Below are positions 8,608 to 19,914 of a stretch of 51,161 bases of DNA, piece by piece. The notes beneath the pieces are model-generated. The model was not told the origin of the DNA. It did not search any database and worked only from the letters and a program-made list of their open reading frames with translations. The position numbers and the translations under genes are program-made. Each line of letters starts with the position of its first letter. The first letter of the stretch is position 1. Source of the DNA: Flavobacterium branchiophilum NBRC 15030 = ATCC 35035 (GTDB taxonomy: Bacteria > Bacteroidota > Bacteroidia > Flavobacteriales > Flavobacteriaceae); contig NZ_MUGT01000035.1 in assembly GCF_002217205.1 (NCBI RefSeq), positions 1-51,161 on the forward strand, given 5' to 3'.

Positions 8608-9879
8608 ATGACGATAGATTTATTATTAGGACTACAATGGGGCGATGAAGGCAAAGGTAAAATTGTCGATGTACTCACGTCAAAATACGATATTATTGCC
8701 CGATTTCAAGGTGGACCAAATGCTGGTCACACGCTTGAATTTGATGGCATCAAACATGTTTTAAGAACTATTCCATCTGGAATTTTTCATGAAAACGCCA
8801 TTAACATTATTGGCAATGGTGTGGTAATAGATCCCGTTGTTTTTCAAAAAGAAATAGAAGGTCTTGAAAAATTCCAGTTGAACATCCAAAAGAAATTGAT
8901 TATTTCTAGAAAAGCCCACCTCATTTTGCCCACACACCGCTTGCTGGACGCCGCTTCTGAGGCATCAAAAGGAAAGGCAAAAATTGGCTCTACACTCAAA
9001 GGCATTGGCCCTACATATATGGACAAAACAGGCAGAAATGGTATTCGAGTAGGCGATATTGAATTAGCCGACTTTGAAACCCGCTACCGTAATTTGGCCG
9101 ACAAGCACGAAGAAATGATCCAATTTTATGATGTGGATATTCAGTACAATTTGCCCGAAATGGAAAAAGAATTTTTTGAAGCCATCGAACAACTCAGAAA
9201 ATTGACATTTATTGATAGTGAAGAGTATTTGGCCAAAGCTCAAAAAGAAGGCAAATCCATCCTTTGCGAAGGTGCTCAAGGTTCATTATTAGATGTTGAT
9301 TTTGGAACTTATCCGTATGTTACCTCTTCAAATACAACGGCTGCTGGTGCTTGTACGGGATTGGGTATTGCTCCTAATAAAATCAAAGAAGTTTTTGGTA
9401 TTTTTAAAGCCTATACTACTCGAGTGGGTAGTGGCCCTTTTCCTACCGAAGATTTTGAAGAAGCGGGAGATATTATGGCAAAAATTGGAAATGAATTTGG
9501 CTCTGTTACGGGTCGCAAACGCCGATGTGGATGGCTTGACTTGGTGGCTCTAAAATATGCCATTCAAGTTAATGGTGTTACACAACTGATGATGATGAAA
9601 GGCGATGTGCTTTCGGGTTTTGAAACCTTAAAAGTAGCCACGTCTTATAGTTATAAAGGTCAGGAAATCAGTCATTTGCCATATAATATTGAGCCTGAAA
9701 ATGTTACACCTATTTACACCCATTTGAGTGGTTGGAAAGCCGATTTGACAAGTATGACAACTTACAACGAATTGCCATCAGAATTAAAATCCTATATAGC
9801 ATTTATCGAAAACTATTTAGAAGTTCCAATAAAAGTAGTTTCTGTTGGGCCTGATAGAAAACAAACAATAATCAAGTAA
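8608..9879 (+). CDS. purA: Adenylosuccinate synthetase
   Basis: The enzyme condenses IMP with aspartate using GTP to make adenylosuccinate, the first committed step from IMP to AMP, in the cytoplasm. At 423 residues it has the usual length. The N-terminal GLQWGDEGKGK phosphate-binding loop and the GGPNAGHTL segment are intact, as are GIGPTYMDK, CEGAQGSLLDVDFGTYPYVTSSNTT (residues about 220-245), TRVGSGPFPTE and the C-terminal TGRKRRCGWLD. It follows the Fur-family gene by 29 nt, an arrangement I recall from other flavobacteria, so the two probably share a promoter. A strong hairpin terminator begins 21 nt after the stop. Confidence 0.98.
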   Translation: MTIDLLLGLQWGDEGKGKIVDVLTSKYDIIARFQGGPNAGHTLEFDGIKHVLRTIPSGIFHENAINIIGNGVVIDPVVFQKEIEGLEKFQLNIQKKLIISRKAHLILPTHRLLDAASEASKGKAKIGSTLKGIGPTYMDKTGRNGIRVGDIELADFETRYRNLADKHEEMIQFYDVDIQYNLPEMEKEFFEAIEQLRKLTFIDSEEYLAKAQKEGKSILCEGAQGSLLDVDFGTYPYVTSSNTTAAGACTGLGIAPNKIKEVFGIFKAYTTRVGSGPFPTEDFEEAGDIMAKIGNEFGSVTGRKRRCGWLDLVALKYAIQVNGVTQLMMMKGDVLSGFETLKVATSYSYKGQEISHLPYNIEPENVTPIYTHLSGWKADLTSMTTYNELPSELKSYIAFIENYLEVPIKVVSVGPDRKQTIIK

Positions 9880-9899
9880 ATTTCGTTTATAAAAACATA

Positions 9900-9934
9900 A
9901 AATCCTTTTAGCATTTATTAAAAGGATTTTTTTT
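9900..9934 (+). terminator. Rho-independent terminator of fur-purA
   Basis: AAATCCTTTTA at 9900-9910 pairs perfectly with TAAAAGGATTT at 9919-9929, with an 8-nt loop and an eight-T run on the plus strand. It sits 21 nt after the purA stop. Confidence 0.9.
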
Positions 9935-10032
9935 GCTATATATCATGATTTGCATTATTTCCAAAATCTATGTCGCATTTTTCTGAATAAGTTATACTAA
10001 TACCAAATATATTGATTTGAATTTATTAAAAT

Positions 10033-10062
10033 AAAAAAACCCTCAAAATTGAGGGTTTTTTT
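10033..10062. terminator. Bidirectional terminator ending the rpoBC-DUF3467 unit
   Basis: Seven A's, then CCCTCAA, two A's, TTGAGGG and seven T's. The symmetric hairpin gives a U-tract on both strands. It lies 7 nt beyond the stop of the minus-strand DUF3467 gene, and so closes the long RNA polymerase/ribosomal protein unit; it also backs up the purA terminator. Confidence 0.9.
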
Positions 10063-10068
10063 GAAAAT

Positions 10069-10371
10069 TTAAGCCTGACCTTTAGTTCCAAAATTCATTG
10101 GTACAGCTACATCGGCATCTTTAATTTCGCCATGTAGGGCTTCATATCGGTGTACGTTTTCTGCTAATGCTTTGATGAGGCGTTTAGCATGTTGTGGTGT
10201 TAATACTACTCTTGATTTTACCTTTGCTTTAGGTGCACCAGGCATAATACAAACAAAATCCACAACAAATTCAGACGATGAATGATTGATAATTGCTAAA
10301 TTTGAATAAACTCCTTCGGCAATTTTTTCGTCGAGTTCTATGTTAATTTGACCTTCTTGATTTTCGTTCAT
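10069..10371 (-). CDS. DUF3467 family protein
   Basis: This small soluble protein (100 residues) has the DUF3467 pattern: IAEGVYSNLAIINHSSSEFVVDFVCIMPG in the N-terminal half, then KVKSRVVLTPQHAKRLIKALAENVHRYE. No signal peptide or membrane segment is present. Its biochemical role is unknown. The start is 4 nt beyond the rpoC stop, so it is almost certainly cotranscribed as the last gene of the rpoBC unit, before a strong terminator. I recall the same rpoC-DUF3467 adjacency in other Bacteroidota, which suggests, but does not prove, a link to transcription. Confidence 0.9.
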   Translation of the reverse strand: MNENQEGQINIELDEKIAEGVYSNLAIINHSSSEFVVDFVCIMPGAPKAKVKSRVVLTPQHAKRLIKALAENVHRYEALHGEIKDADVAVPMNFGTKGQA

Positions 10372-10375
10372 TGAT

Positions 10376-13300
10376 TTATCTTATAAAACTAAATTCATCT
10401 TTTTTTATCATCATATCATTGTAATCATCCCTAGAACCTACAATAATATTATCATATTCTCTCATACCAGTACCAGCAGGGATTCTGTGTCCAACAATCA
10501 CGTTTTCTTTCAAACCTTCAAGTAAATCTACTTTTCCAGCCACAGCAGCTTCATTCAAAACTTTAGTCGTTTCTTGGAAAGATGCAGCAGAAATAAATGA
10601 CTTGGTTTGAAGAGAGGCTCTTGTAATACCTTGCAAAACAGGTGTTGCAGTAGCCGTAATCACATCACGAGCCACCACGAGGTTTTGATCATTACGTTTC
10701 AAGAGTGAGTTTTCATCTCTCAATTGTCGAGAAGTAATAATCTGTCCTGGTTTTAATTGAGAAGAATGTCCAGCGTCTTCCACCACTTTCATACCATACA
10801 ACTTGTCATTTTCGTATATAAAATCTTTAGTATGAATCAATTGATCTTCAAGGAACAAAGTATCGCCTGGATCTTGTACTCTTACTTTTCGCATCATTTG
10901 ACGTATCACAACTTCAAAGTGTTTGTCGTTGATTTTTACCCCTTGCAAACGGTACACTTCTTGAATTTCGTTTACCAAATACTGTTGAACAGCAGCTGGC
11001 CCTTGAATTCTTAAAATATCTTCTGGAGTAATAGCGCCGTCGGACAAAGGAACCCCTGCACGAACGAAGTCATTTTCTTGAACTAATATTTGACTAGACA
11101 ATTTAACCAAATATTTACGGACATCGCCGAATTTAGACTCTATAATAATTTCACGATTACCACGTTTGATTTTACCAAATGTAACCACTCCATCAATTTC
11201 AGAAACTACGGCAGGGTTTGAAGGATTACGAGCTTCTAACAACTCGGTAATTCTTGGTAAACCTCCTGTAATATCGCCTGATTTTGAAGAACGACGAGGG
11301 ATTTTTACTAAAATCTTGCCCGATTTGATTTTTTCTCCATCTTCTACCATCAAGTGGGCTCCAACAGGCAAGTTGTACGAACGTATTAATTCGCCATCTT
11401 TTCCATAAACCAATAAAGTTGGGATTAATTTTTTATTTCTAGCCTCAGAAATTACTTTTTCTTGGAAACCAGTTTGCTCATCTATTTCAACTTGGAAAGT
11501 TTGTCCTTGTTCTAAATCTTCGTAAGCAATTTTTCCTGTAAATTCAGAAATAATTACCCCATTATATGGATCCCATTTACAAATCAACTCTCCTTTTGAC
11601 ACAATCTGACCATCAATAACATTGATACTCGATCCGTAAGGAATGTTATGAGTACTCAATAAAATACCCGTTCTTTCGTCTATTAATTTCAATTCTGTTG
11701 AACGAGATACCACAATATCTACTTCATTACCTTCTAAATCCTCGCCTTTTACGGTTTTCAAATCTTCAATTTCCAATCGACCAGGGAATTTAGCCACAAT
11801 ACTTGACTCTTCAGAAATACCTCCAGCAACCCCACCTACGTGGAAAGTACGGAGTGTTAACTGTGTACCAGGTTCACCAATAGATTGTGCGGCAATTACA
11901 CCAACAGCTTCTCCTCTTTGTGTCATTTTGCCCGTAGCCAAGTTTCGACCATAGCATTTAGCACAAATACCTTTTGTGGCTTCACAAGTTAATGGCGAAC
12001 GCACTTCCACTTTTTCAATTGGCGAAGCATCAATAGCTTTTACAATAGATTCGGTAATTTGTTCACCCGCATGTACTAAAATTTCAGACGTTAATGGATT
12101 GATAACATCTTGCAATGCCACACGTCCAAGGATTCTTTCTCCTAAAGATTCAACAATTTCTTCGTTTTTCTTCAAAGCTGAAACTTCTATCCCTCTCAAA
12201 GTGCCACAATCTACCAAATTAACAATGACGTCTTGAGATACATCATGTAATCTTCTTGTCAAGTAACCTGCATCGGCAGTTTTAAGTGCCGTATCGGCAA
12301 GACCTTTACGAGCACCGTGTGTAGAAATGAAATATTCCAAGATAGAAAGCCCTTCTTTAAAGTTAGAAAGAATCGGGTTTTCGATAATTTCTCCACCTCC
12401 AGCTGTTGATTTTTTTGGTTTTGCCATCAAACCACGCATACCTGTCAATTGTCGAATTTGTTCTTTGGAACCCCTCGCTCCAGAATCAAGCATCATGTAC
12501 ACCGAGTTAAATCCTTGTTGATCCTCTCTAATGTTTTTCATGGCCAATTCTGTCAATTGAGCATTGGCAGATGTCCAAATGTCAATAACTTGATTGTAAC
12601 GTTCGTTGTTGGTAATTAAACCCATATTATAATTTGCAGAAATACCTTCCACTTGCTCTCTAGCATCTGCAATTAATTTTGTTTTTTGCTCAGGAATTCT
12701 AATATCCCCAAGAGAGAAAGACAAACCTCCTTTGAAAGCAAATTTGTATCCCATATCTTTCATGTTATCCAAGAAAGCAGCCGTTGTAGGAACATCCGTA
12801 ACACTTAAAATGTGTCCGATAATATCTCTTAAATTCTTTTTGGTTAATACATCATTTATATATCCTGCTGCTTGTGGCACTACTTCATTAAATAATACAC
12901 GACCCGCAGTAGTTTGAATGATTTTGTAAACCAACTCTCCGTTTTCATTAAAATCTTTGGCTCTAATTTTGATTCGAGCATTCAATTCCAATTTGCCTTC
13001 GTTTAAAGCAATATTGACTTCTTCGGCAGAATAAAAAGTTAAATCTTGTCCTAAAATGATATGATCTGGAGTAGATAAACGTTCTTTGGTCATATAATAC
13101 AGACCCAATACCATGTCTTGAGAAGGTACAGTAATTGGAGCTCCATTAGCTGGATTCAATATATTGTGTGAAGCTAATAATAACAATTGAGCCTCCAATA
13201 TTGCCTCTGGTCCTAATGGTAAATGAACCGCCATTTGGTCACCATCAAAATCTGCGTTGAAAGCCGTACACACTAAAGGGTGTAGCTGGATGGCTTTTCC

Positions 13301-14689
13301 TTCGATTAATTTGGGTTGAAACGCTTGAATACCTAAACGGTGCAAAGTAGGAGCACGATTCAGTAATACGGGGTGTCCTTTGATTACATTTTCAAGAATG
13401 TCCCAAACTACAGGCTCTTTTTTGTCAATTATTTTTTTGGCCGATTTTACGGTTTTTACAATACCTCTTTCAATCAATTTACGAATTACAAAAGGTTTGT
13501 ATAATTCAGATGCCATATCTTTTGGGATACCACATTCAAATAATTTTAACTCAGGTCCCACAACAATTACCGAACGAGCAGAATAATCCACACGTTTTCC
13601 AAGTAAGTTTTGACGGAAACGCCCTTGTTTTCCTTTTAAGGAATCCGATAATGATTTTAATGGTCTGTTGGACTCCGTTTTTACTGCAGACGCTTTACGA
13701 GTATTATCGAAAAGGGAATCTACAGATTCTTGCAACATACGTTTTTCGTTTCTCAAGATAACTTCAGGAGCTTTAATCTCCATCAGTCTTTTCAAACGGT
13801 TGTTACGTATAATCACACGACGGTATAAATCATTCAAATCTGAAGTAGCAAAACGACCACCATCTAAAGGTACAAGCGGACGTAATTCTGGCGGAATAAC
13901 TGGAACAACTCTCATAATCATCCATTCAGGACGATTTTCACGGTTCAAGTTAGATTCACGGAAAGATTCCACTACTTGTAATCTTTTCAAAGCCTCTGTT
14001 TTACGTTGTTTAGACGTTTCGTTATTGGCACTATGTCTTAAACTATACGATAATTCGTCAAGGTCTATACGAGCCAATAAATCCATAATACATTCTGCAC
14101 CCATTTTGGCGATGAATTTATTAGGATCAAAATCGTCTAAATACTGATTATCAGCAGGTAAGGTATCTAAAATATTCAAATACTCTTCTTCTGTTAAAAA
14201 ATCCAAACGTTGAACAGATTCTCCTTCTGGATTTTTAGCAATTCCAGCTTGGATTACTACATATCTTTCGTAGTAAATAATCATATCTAATTTCTTAGAT
14301 GGCAATCCAAGGATATAACCTATTTTATTTGGCAAAGATCGGAAATACCAAATATGAGCAATAGGCACCACTAAATTGATGTGCCCTACCCTATCTCTTC
14401 GCACTTTTTTCTCGGTAACTTCTACTCCACATCGGTCGCAAATGATCCCTTTATATCTAATTCTTTTATATTTTCCGCAAGCACATTCAAAATCTTTTAC
14501 AGGTCCAAATATTCTTTCGCAAAAAAGTCCATCACGCTCTGGTTTATGAGTTCTGTAATTGATGGTTTCAGGCTTTAAAACCTCGCCTCTTGATTCGGCC
14601 AAAATAGACTCTGGAGAAGCTAAACCTATCGAAATCTTATTAAACCTTTTTACTTGATTTTTGTCTTTATTATTTCTATTATTCATCAT
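10376..14689 (-). CDS. rpoC: DNA-directed RNA polymerase subunit beta'
   Basis: This is the catalytic largest subunit of RNA polymerase (1,437 residues, the usual size in Bacteroidota). The N-terminal zinc-binding module [21 protein letters not shown], the clamp segment [10 protein letters not shown], the catalytic magnesium loop NADFDGDQM (around residue 480), the second Cys cluster [17 protein letters not shown] and the bridge/trigger region [16 protein letters not shown] are all present. The start has two adjacent ATG codons (14689 and 14686). It is separated from rpoB by an unusually long 309-bp spacer with three hairpins. There is no intein or lineage-split. Confidence 0.99.
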   Translation of the reverse strand: MMNNRNNKDKNQVKRFNKISIGLASPESILAESRGEVLKPETINYRTHKPERDGLFCERIFGPVKDFECACGKYKRIRYKGIICDRCGVEVTEKKVRRDRVGHINLVVPIAHIWYFRSLPNKIGYILGLPSKKLDMIIYYERYVVIQAGIAKNPEGESVQRLDFLTEEEYLNILDTLPADNQYLDDFDPNKFIAKMGAECIMDLLARIDLDELSYSLRHSANNETSKQRKTEALKRLQVVESFRESNLNRENRPEWMIMRVVPVIPPELRPLVPLDGGRFATSDLNDLYRRVIIRNNRLKRLMEIKAPEVILRNEKRMLQESVDSLFDNTRKASAVKTESNRPLKSLSDSLKGKQGRFRQNLLGKRVDYSARSVIVVGPELKLFECGIPKDMASELYKPFVIRKLIERGIVKTVKSAKKIIDKKEPVVWDILENVIKGHPVLLNRAPTLHRLGIQAFQPKLIEGKAIQLHPLVCTAFNADFDGDQMAVHLPLGPEAILEAQLLLLASHNILNPANGAPITVPSQDMVLGLYYMTKERLSTPDHIILGQDLTFYSAEEVNIALNEGKLELNARIKIRAKDFNENGELVYKIIQTTAGRVLFNEVVPQAAGYINDVLTKKNLRDIIGHILSVTDVPTTAAFLDNMKDMGYKFAFKGGLSFSLGDIRIPEQKTKLIADAREQVEGISANYNMGLITNNERYNQVIDIWTSANAQLTELAMKNIREDQQGFNSVYMMLDSGARGSKEQIRQLTGMRGLMAKPKKSTAGGGEIIENPILSNFKEGLSILEYFISTHGARKGLADTALKTADAGYLTRRLHDVSQDVIVNLVDCGTLRGIEVSALKKNEEIVESLGERILGRVALQDVINPLTSEILVHAGEQITESIVKAIDASPIEKVEVRSPLTCEATKGICAKCYGRNLATGKMTQRGEAVGVIAAQSIGEPGTQLTLRTFHVGGVAGGISEESSIVAKFPGRLEIEDLKTVKGEDLEGNEVDIVVSRSTELKLIDERTGILLSTHNIPYGSSINVIDGQIVSKGELICKWDPYNGVIISEFTGKIAYEDLEQGQTFQVEIDEQTGFQEKVISEARNKKLIPTLLVYGKDGELIRSYNLPVGAHLMVEDGEKIKSGKILVKIPRRSSKSGDITGGLPRITELLEARNPSNPAVVSEIDGVVTFGKIKRGNREIIIESKFGDVRKYLVKLSSQILVQENDFVRAGVPLSDGAITPEDILRIQGPAAVQQYLVNEIQEVYRLQGVKINDKHFEVVIRQMMRKVRVQDPGDTLFLEDQLIHTKDFIYENDKLYGMKVVEDAGHSSQLKPGQIITSRQLRDENSLLKRNDQNLVVARDVITATATPVLQGITRASLQTKSFISAASFQETTKVLNEAAVAGKVDLLEGLKENVIVGHRIPAGTGMREYDNIIVGSRDDYNDMMIKKDEFSFIR

Positions 14690-14998
14690 AGTTTTTACTA
14701 TTGATTTATTTGCAATTAAAAAATTGATTTTTATTCATGCTAAAAGTTAGTTGGCTTATAATCAAAAACCCAATTGTATTGATGGCCACCAACCCTCACA
14801 ACTGATAACATTAATATACCTCGAGTTACTTCTCTAAACTTCAAAAGGTTTTTTTGAAGTGCTAGTTATAAAAACTATAGTTTTTTATAAAAAATCGGAA
14901 CGGTTTACGGGTAAAAATCCTTAAAAACTTATTCATAATTTGTTTTAAGTTTCAAGTTTCAGGCTACGATTTGAAACCTGAAACTTGAAAACAAAAAA
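14690..14998 (-). other. rpoB-rpoC intergenic spacer with three hairpins
   Basis: No gene is seen in these 309 bp. In transcript order (high to low) there are three structures. First is TTTCAAGTTTCAGG (14950-14963) pairing perfectly with CCTGAAACTTGAAA (14977-14990), starting 8 nt after the rpoB stop. Second is a near-palindrome TTATAAAAACT/AGTTTTTTATAA (14866-14890). Third is ACTTCAAAA (14838-14846) pairing with TTTTGAAGT (14852-14860). None has a clear U-tract on the minus strand, so they look like RNA-processing or stability elements rather than full terminators. Confidence 0.65.
14950..14990 (-). repeat. 14-bp perfect inverted repeat built from 7-bp units
   Basis: The arms 14950-14963 and 14977-14990 are exact reverse complements with a 13-nt loop. 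The right part reads as three 7-bp steps of TGAAAC plus one base (TGAAACC, TGAAACT, TGAAAAC). It lies immediately after the rpoB stop codon. Confidence 0.75.
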
Positions 14999-17900
14999 CT
15001 ATTCTTCTAATCTAATATCTAAACCGAGACCTTTTAATTCGTGCATCAATACGTTGAAGGATTCAGGCAAACCAGGTTCTGGCATGGTTTCTCCTTTCAC
15101 TATCGCTTCATAAGTTTTGGCTCTACCAATAACGTCATCAGATTTTACAGTTAAGATTTCTCTTAAAGTACTCGAAGCACCGTAAGCCTCAAGTGCCCAA
15201 ACCTCCATCTCTCCAAAACGCTGACCACCAAACTGTGCTTTACCACCCAATGGTTGCTGTGTGATTAAAGAATATGGCCCAATAGATCTGGCGTGCATTT
15301 TATCATCAACCATGTGTCCGAGTTTCAACATATAAATCACTCCAACTGTAGCACGTTGATTAAATCGTTCACCAGTACCACCGTCATACAAATAAGTATG
15401 CCCAAAACGTGGTATTCCAGCTTCGTCTGTCAAAGCATTAATTTGATCCAATGAAGCTCCATCAAAAATTGGTGTAGCAAATTTTCTTCCCAAATTCATA
15501 CCAGCCCAACCCAAAACGGTTTCATAAATTTGACCAATGTTCATACGAGAAGGTACCCCAAGTGGATTCAAAACAATATCAACAGGAGTTCCGTCTTCTA
15601 AGAAAGGCATATCTTCATGTCGAACAATTCTAGCTACAATACCTTTGTTTCCGTGACGTCCAGCCATTTTATCCCCCACTTTCAACTTACGTTTTTTAGC
15701 AATATAAACTTTGGCCAATTTCAAAATTCCAGCTGGTAATTCATCTCCAACAGTAATTGTAAATTTTTCTCTTCTTAAAGCACCTTGTAAGTCGTTTAAT
15801 TTTATTTTATAGTTATGAATCAAATCATTAACCATTTTGTTTGTAGCCTCATCTGCAACCCATTGTCCTTTACTTAAATGAGCAAAATCTTCCACTGCAT
15901 ACAGCATTTTTTGAGTATATTTTTTTCCTTTTGGCAATACTTCTTCACCCAAATCATTCATTACCCCTTGCGAAGTTCTTCCATTGACTATGTTGAAAAG
16001 TTTTTCAATTAATTTGTCTTTCAATTCCACAAATTTAGTTTCAAACTCCATTTCTAAAGCACCCAAAGCATCTTTGTCTTGAGACCGTTTGCGTTTGTCT
16101 TTTACAGCTTTTGCAAATAATTTTTTATCCAAAACTACACCGTGCAACGATGGTGAGGCTTTTAACGAAGCATCTTTTACGTCTCCTGCTTTATCACCAA
16201 AAATGGCACGAAGCAATTTCTCTTCTGGCGTAGGGTCTGACTCTCCTTTTGGAGTAATTTTTCCGATTAGAATGTCGCCAGGTTTTACTTCAGCTCCAAT
16301 TCTAATCATTCCATTTTCGTCCAAATCTTTAGTAGCTTCTTCAGAAACGTTTGGAATATCATTAGTTAATTCTTCATTACCTAATTTAGTATCTCTAACC
16401 TCTAATGAATAATCATCCACATGTATAGAAGTAAAAATATCATCACGAACTACCTTTTCAGAAATTACAATCGCATCCTCAAAGTTGTACCCTTTCCAAG
16501 GCATAAAGGCTACTTTAAGGTTTCTACCTAAAGCTAACTCGCCATTTTGAGTAGCATATCCTTCAGATAGTACTTGCCCAGGAATAACCCTATCGCCTTT
16601 TCTAACAATAGGTTTCAAGTTAATACTTGTACCTTGATTTGTTTTTCTAAATTTAATTAAGTTATACGTTTTCTCGTCTGCATCAAAGCTAACCATTCGC
16701 TCTTCGTCCGTACGATCGTATTTTATAGTAATAATATTGGCATCAACATACTCTACTGTTCCATGACCTTCTGCATTAATTAAAACTCTAGAATCTGAAG
16801 CCACTTGACGCTCTAATCCAGTACCCACAATTGGCGCTTCTGGTCGCAACAAAGGAACAGCTTGACGCATCATGTTAGATCCCATCAAGGCACGGTTCGC
16901 ATCATCATGTTCCAAGAAAGGAATTAAAGATGCAGAAATCGACGCAATTTGATTTGGAGCTACATCCGTATAATGTACCGCAGATGGCTCAATAACAGGA
17001 AAATCTCCCTCTTGACGTGCAATAACATTATCGGCTGTAATGGTTCCGTTATCGTCCATAGCAATATTTGCTTGAGCAATAAGCATTCCTTCCTCCTCTT
17101 CAGCACTCAAATACACAGGTGTGGCCTCTAAATCTACTACACCATGAGTTACTTTTCTATATGGTGTTTCAATGAAACCCATACCGTTTACTTTTGCATA
17201 AACACCCAAAGAAGAAATCAAACCAATATTTGGCCCTTCAGGAGTTTCTATAGGACATAAACGACCATAATGGGTATAATGAACGTCACGAACCTCAAAA
17301 CCAGCTCTTTCTCTAGAAAGTCCACCAGGCCCAAGAGCAGATAACCTTCTTTTGTGCGTAATTTCGGCTAACGGATTCGTTTGATCCATAAATTGAGACA
17401 ACTGGTTAGTTCCAAAGAAAGAGTTAATTACAGATGATAATGTTTTAGCATTAATCAAGTCGATAGGTGTAAATACCTCGTTATCTCTAACGTTCATTCT
17501 TTCTCTAATCGTTCTAGCCATTCTAGCTAAACCTACCCCAAACTGTTGAGACAATTGTTCACCAACCGTTCTCACACGTCGGTTTGATAAGTGATCTATA
17601 TCATCAATCTCTGCTTTAGAGTTGATCAATTCAATCAAATATTTTACAATAGTAATGATATCCTCCTTTGTAAGCACTTGCTTTTCCATAGGAGTATCAA
17701 GACCTAATTTTTTGTTTATTCTATAACGACCAACTTCACCTAAATTGTACCGTTGTTCCGAAAAGAATAATTTATCTATAATGCCACGAGCCGTTTCTTC
17801 ATCAGGTGGTTCTGCATTACGCAACTGACGGTAAATGTGCTCTACAGCCTCTTTTTCTGAATTTGTAGGATCTTTTTGTAACGTATTATGAATGATAGAA

Positions 17901-18811
17901 TAATCTACTAAATTATTATCTTCTTTATGTAACAAAATAGATTTAACATTAGAATCGATGATTTCCTCTACATTATCTTTATCGATAATGGTATCTCTAT
18001 CCAAAATAATTTCATTACGCTCGATAGAAACAACTTCACCAGTATCTTCATCAACAAAATCTTCGTGCCAAGTGTTCAAAACACGAGCCGCTAATTTTCT
18101 TCCAATGTATTTCTTTAAACTTGTTTTAGAAACTTTGATTTCTTCAGCAAGGTCAAAAATTTCGAGAATATCTTTATCTCTTTCAAAACCAATCGCTCTA
18201 AAAAGCGTAGTAACAGGTAATTTTTTCTTTCTATCAATATAAGCATACATTACACTATTGATATCGGTAGAAAATTCTATCCAAGAACCTTTAAAAGGAA
18301 TCACTCTGGCAGAATATAGTTTGGTTCCATTAGCATGGAAAGATTGTCCAAAGAACACCCCTGGCGATCTATGTAATTGAGAAACCACCACACGTTCAGC
18401 ACCATTAATAACAAAAGTACCGCTAGGTGTCATATAAGGAATAGTTCCCAGATATACATCTTGAACAATAGTTTCAAAATCCTCATGTTCAGGATCCGTA
18501 CAATATAATTTCAATCTAGCTTTCAAAGGCACACTATAAGTAAGCCCTCTTTCAATACATTCTTGAATGGTATAACGAGGTGGATCTACAAAATAATCAA
18601 GGAATTCCAATACAAAGTTATTTCTAGTATCTGTTATTGGAAAATTTTCCATGAAGGTATTATAAAGGCCTTCGTTGCCTCTTTCGTCTGATTTAGTTTC
18701 TAATTGAAAAAAATCTTTAAACGACTTAACCTGAACATCAAGAAAATCTGGATAGTCAGGAATATTTTTGGTAGAGGCAAAATTCAATCTTTCAGTCTGA
18801 TTTGTTATCAT
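14999..18811 (-). CDS. rpoB: DNA-directed RNA polymerase subunit beta
   Basis: This is the second-largest RNA polymerase subunit, forming the active-site cleft with beta' and the site of rifampicin binding. The rifampicin region is recognisable as [17 protein letters not shown] ... [14 protein letters not shown], with Asp, His, Ser and Arg at the usual positions, so sequence alone gives no hint of resistance. Downstream are RHGNKG and the C-terminal [18 protein letters not shown]. The natural start is ATG at 18811 (1,270 residues); the codon before it is TTG. Two hairpins precede it in the rplL-rpoB gap, and rpoC follows. Confidence 0.99.
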   Translation of the reverse strand: MITNQTERLNFASTKNIPDYPDFLDVQVKSFKDFFQLETKSDERGNEGLYNTFMENFPITDTRNNFVLEFLDYFVDPPRYTIQECIERGLTYSVPLKARLKLYCTDPEHEDFETIVQDVYLGTIPYMTPSGTFVINGAERVVVSQLHRSPGVFFGQSFHANGTKLYSARVIPFKGSWIEFSTDINSVMYAYIDRKKKLPVTTLFRAIGFERDKDILEIFDLAEEIKVSKTSLKKYIGRKLAARVLNTWHEDFVDEDTGEVVSIERNEIILDRDTIIDKDNVEEIIDSNVKSILLHKEDNNLVDYSIIHNTLQKDPTNSEKEAVEHIYRQLRNAEPPDEETARGIIDKLFFSEQRYNLGEVGRYRINKKLGLDTPMEKQVLTKEDIITIVKYLIELINSKAEIDDIDHLSNRRVRTVGEQLSQQFGVGLARMARTIRERMNVRDNEVFTPIDLINAKTLSSVINSFFGTNQLSQFMDQTNPLAEITHKRRLSALGPGGLSRERAGFEVRDVHYTHYGRLCPIETPEGPNIGLISSLGVYAKVNGMGFIETPYRKVTHGVVDLEATPVYLSAEEEEGMLIAQANIAMDDNGTITADNVIARQEGDFPVIEPSAVHYTDVAPNQIASISASLIPFLEHDDANRALMGSNMMRQAVPLLRPEAPIVGTGLERQVASDSRVLINAEGHGTVEYVDANIITIKYDRTDEERMVSFDADEKTYNLIKFRKTNQGTSINLKPIVRKGDRVIPGQVLSEGYATQNGELALGRNLKVAFMPWKGYNFEDAIVISEKVVRDDIFTSIHVDDYSLEVRDTKLGNEELTNDIPNVSEEATKDLDENGMIRIGAEVKPGDILIGKITPKGESDPTPEEKLLRAIFGDKAGDVKDASLKASPSLHGVVLDKKLFAKAVKDKRKRSQDKDALGALEMEFETKFVELKDKLIEKLFNIVNGRTSQGVMNDLGEEVLPKGKKYTQKMLYAVEDFAHLSKGQWVADEATNKMVNDLIHNYKIKLNDLQGALRREKFTITVGDELPAGILKLAKVYIAKKRKLKVGDKMAGRHGNKGIVARIVRHEDMPFLEDGTPVDIVLNPLGVPSRMNIGQIYETVLGWAGMNLGRKFATPIFDGASLDQINALTDEAGIPRFGHTYLYDGGTGERFNQRATVGVIYMLKLGHMVDDKMHARSIGPYSLITQQPLGGKAQFGGQRFGEMEVWALEAYGASSTLREILTVKSDDVIGRAKTYEAIVKGETMPEPGLPESFNVLMHELKGLGLDIRLEE

Positions 18812-18829
18812 CAATGGACAAAATTTTGA

Positions 18830-18870
18830 TTAAAAAAAAGTAAAAATAAAACGTATAAATTTATTATACG
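18830..18870 (-). terminator. Attenuator-like hairpin with U-rich tail between rplL and rpoB
   Basis: CGTATAA (18852-18858) pairs with TTATACG (18864-18870). On the minus strand it is followed by TTTTATTTTTAC and a run of eight T's just before the rpoB start. Position and form match a partial terminator that would lower rpoB/rpoC output relative to the ribosomal protein genes, as is known for the E. coli rplL-rpoB attenuator. The function here is inferred. Confidence 0.6.
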
Positions 18871-18876
18871 AAAAAT

Positions 18877-18915
18877 GGTTTAGGCCATTGAGTGTCTATA
18901 CCCAAGGCCTAAACC
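18877..18915 (-). repeat. 10-bp perfect inverted repeat between rplL and rpoB
   Basis: GGTTTAGGCC (18877-18886) and GGCCTAAACC (18906-18915) are exact reverse complements with a 19-nt loop, 23 nt after the rplL stop. Followed by ATTTTTCG on the minus strand. It could be an RNA-processing site or the first half of a two-hairpin attenuator with 18852-18870. Confidence 0.65.
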
Positions 18916-18938
18916 TAGTTCTTCAATTAAAGAAAAGC

Positions 18939-19307
18939 TTATTTAAGCTCTACAGAAGCTCCAGCTTCTTCTAAAGCTTTCTTAAGCCCTTCAGCTTCTT
19001 CTTTAGAAACACCTTCTTTTACGTTGCTTGGTGCGCTATCTACAACATCTTTAGCTTCTTTCAATCCTAAACCAGTAAGTTCTTTTACCAATTTAACAAC
19101 AGCTAATTTAGAAGCACCAGCTTCTTTTAATACTACAGTAAATTCAGTTTGAGCTTCTTCAGCAACTGCATCTCCACCAGCAGCTACCACTACTGCTGCT
19201 GCAGCAGGCTCAATTCCGTAATCGTCTTTTAATATTGTTGCTAATTCGTTAACTTCTTTTACAGTAAGATTAACTAATTGTTCTGCGAATTGTTTCAAAT
19301 CTGCCAT
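18939..19307 (-). CDS. rplL: 50S ribosomal protein L7/L12
   Basis: This is the stalk protein that recruits elongation factors to the ribosome and binds L10 as dimers. The chosen start, [11 protein letters not shown] at 19307, gives 122 residues, the normal L7/L12 length; an upstream in-frame ATG at 19382 would add 25 residues unlike the family. The flexible Ala-rich hinge ([12 protein letters not shown]) and the C-terminal domain [37 protein letters not shown] are complete. The gene follows rplJ after 90 nt, and two hairpins separate it from rpoB. Confidence 0.98.
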   Translation of the reverse strand: MADLKQFAEQLVNLTVKEVNELATILKDDYGIEPAAAAVVVAAGGDAVAEEAQTEFTVVLKEAGASKLAVVKLVKELTGLGLKEAKDVVDSAPSNVKEGVSKEEAEGLKKALEEAGASVELK

Positions 19308-19397
19308 TTTTTCTATCGTTTTAAAATGATTTGTAAAATATAATTTATTATTGTGCGCAAAATTTATTGCACTTAATTCCAACTAAATACAGTTGAA

Positions 19398-19892
19398 TTA
19401 AGCAACCTCTTCGTCTTTGAATTGGTTTTGAAGAGCCGAAATAACTCTTTGTGCTGGCGATTGAAGCAATCCGATGATTTCTCCAATAACCTCTTCTTTA
19501 GATTTAAGCGAAGCTAATGTGTCTAACAAATTGTCTCCAATATAAACCTCAGAATTGATATAAGCCCCTTTTAAAATAGGCTTTTCAGATTTTTTACGAA
19601 AATCTTTAATAATTTTTGCAGGTGCATTAGCTACCTCTGCAAGAAAAATTGAAGTATTACCAGATAATGTTTCAGGTAATTGTCCGTAATCATTTTCAGA
19701 AGCCTCCATTGCTTTTGCAAGCAAAGTGTTTTTAACAACTTCAAGTTTAATACCTGCTTTATAACAAGCTCTTCTTAAATTAGAAGTAGTTTCTGCATTT
19801 AGTCCAGAAATATCTGCTAGATACACAATATTTGAACCGGCTAACTGTGCAGTTAAATTTTCAATCGCGATTGATTTTTCTTCTCTAGTCAT
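19398..19892 (-). CDS. rplJ: 50S ribosomal protein L10
   Basis: This protein (164 residues) forms the base of the L7/L12 stalk and binds 23S rRNA. The N-terminal TREEKSIAIENLTAQL, the segment IVYLADISGLNAETTSNLRRACYKAGIKLEVVKNTLLAKA, and the C-terminal helix that carries L7/L12 (LLQSPAQRVISALQNQ) match the family. It lies 22 nt after rplA and upstream of rplL. In many bacteria L10 represses its own mRNA; here the short 22-nt gap leaves no room for a separate leader structure. Confidence 0.98.
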   Translation of the reverse strand: MTREEKSIAIENLTAQLAGSNIVYLADISGLNAETTSNLRRACYKAGIKLEVVKNTLLAKAMEASENDYGQLPETLSGNTSIFLAEVANAPAKIIKDFRKKSEKPILKGAYINSEVYIGDNLLDTLASLKSKEEVIGEIIGLLQSPAQRVISALQNQFKDEEVA

Positions 19893-19914
19893 ACTAAAAG
19901 TTTTTAACTACAAA

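Noticed and set aside
13668..14147. Antisense open frame in rpoC
   Set aside because: It lies wholly within the conserved rpoC coding region and has no recognisable domain or ribosome-binding site.
18812..18814. TTG codon directly before the rpoB ATG as start
   Set aside because: The ATG at 18811 gives the family-like N-terminus; the TTG would only add one Met-coded residue.
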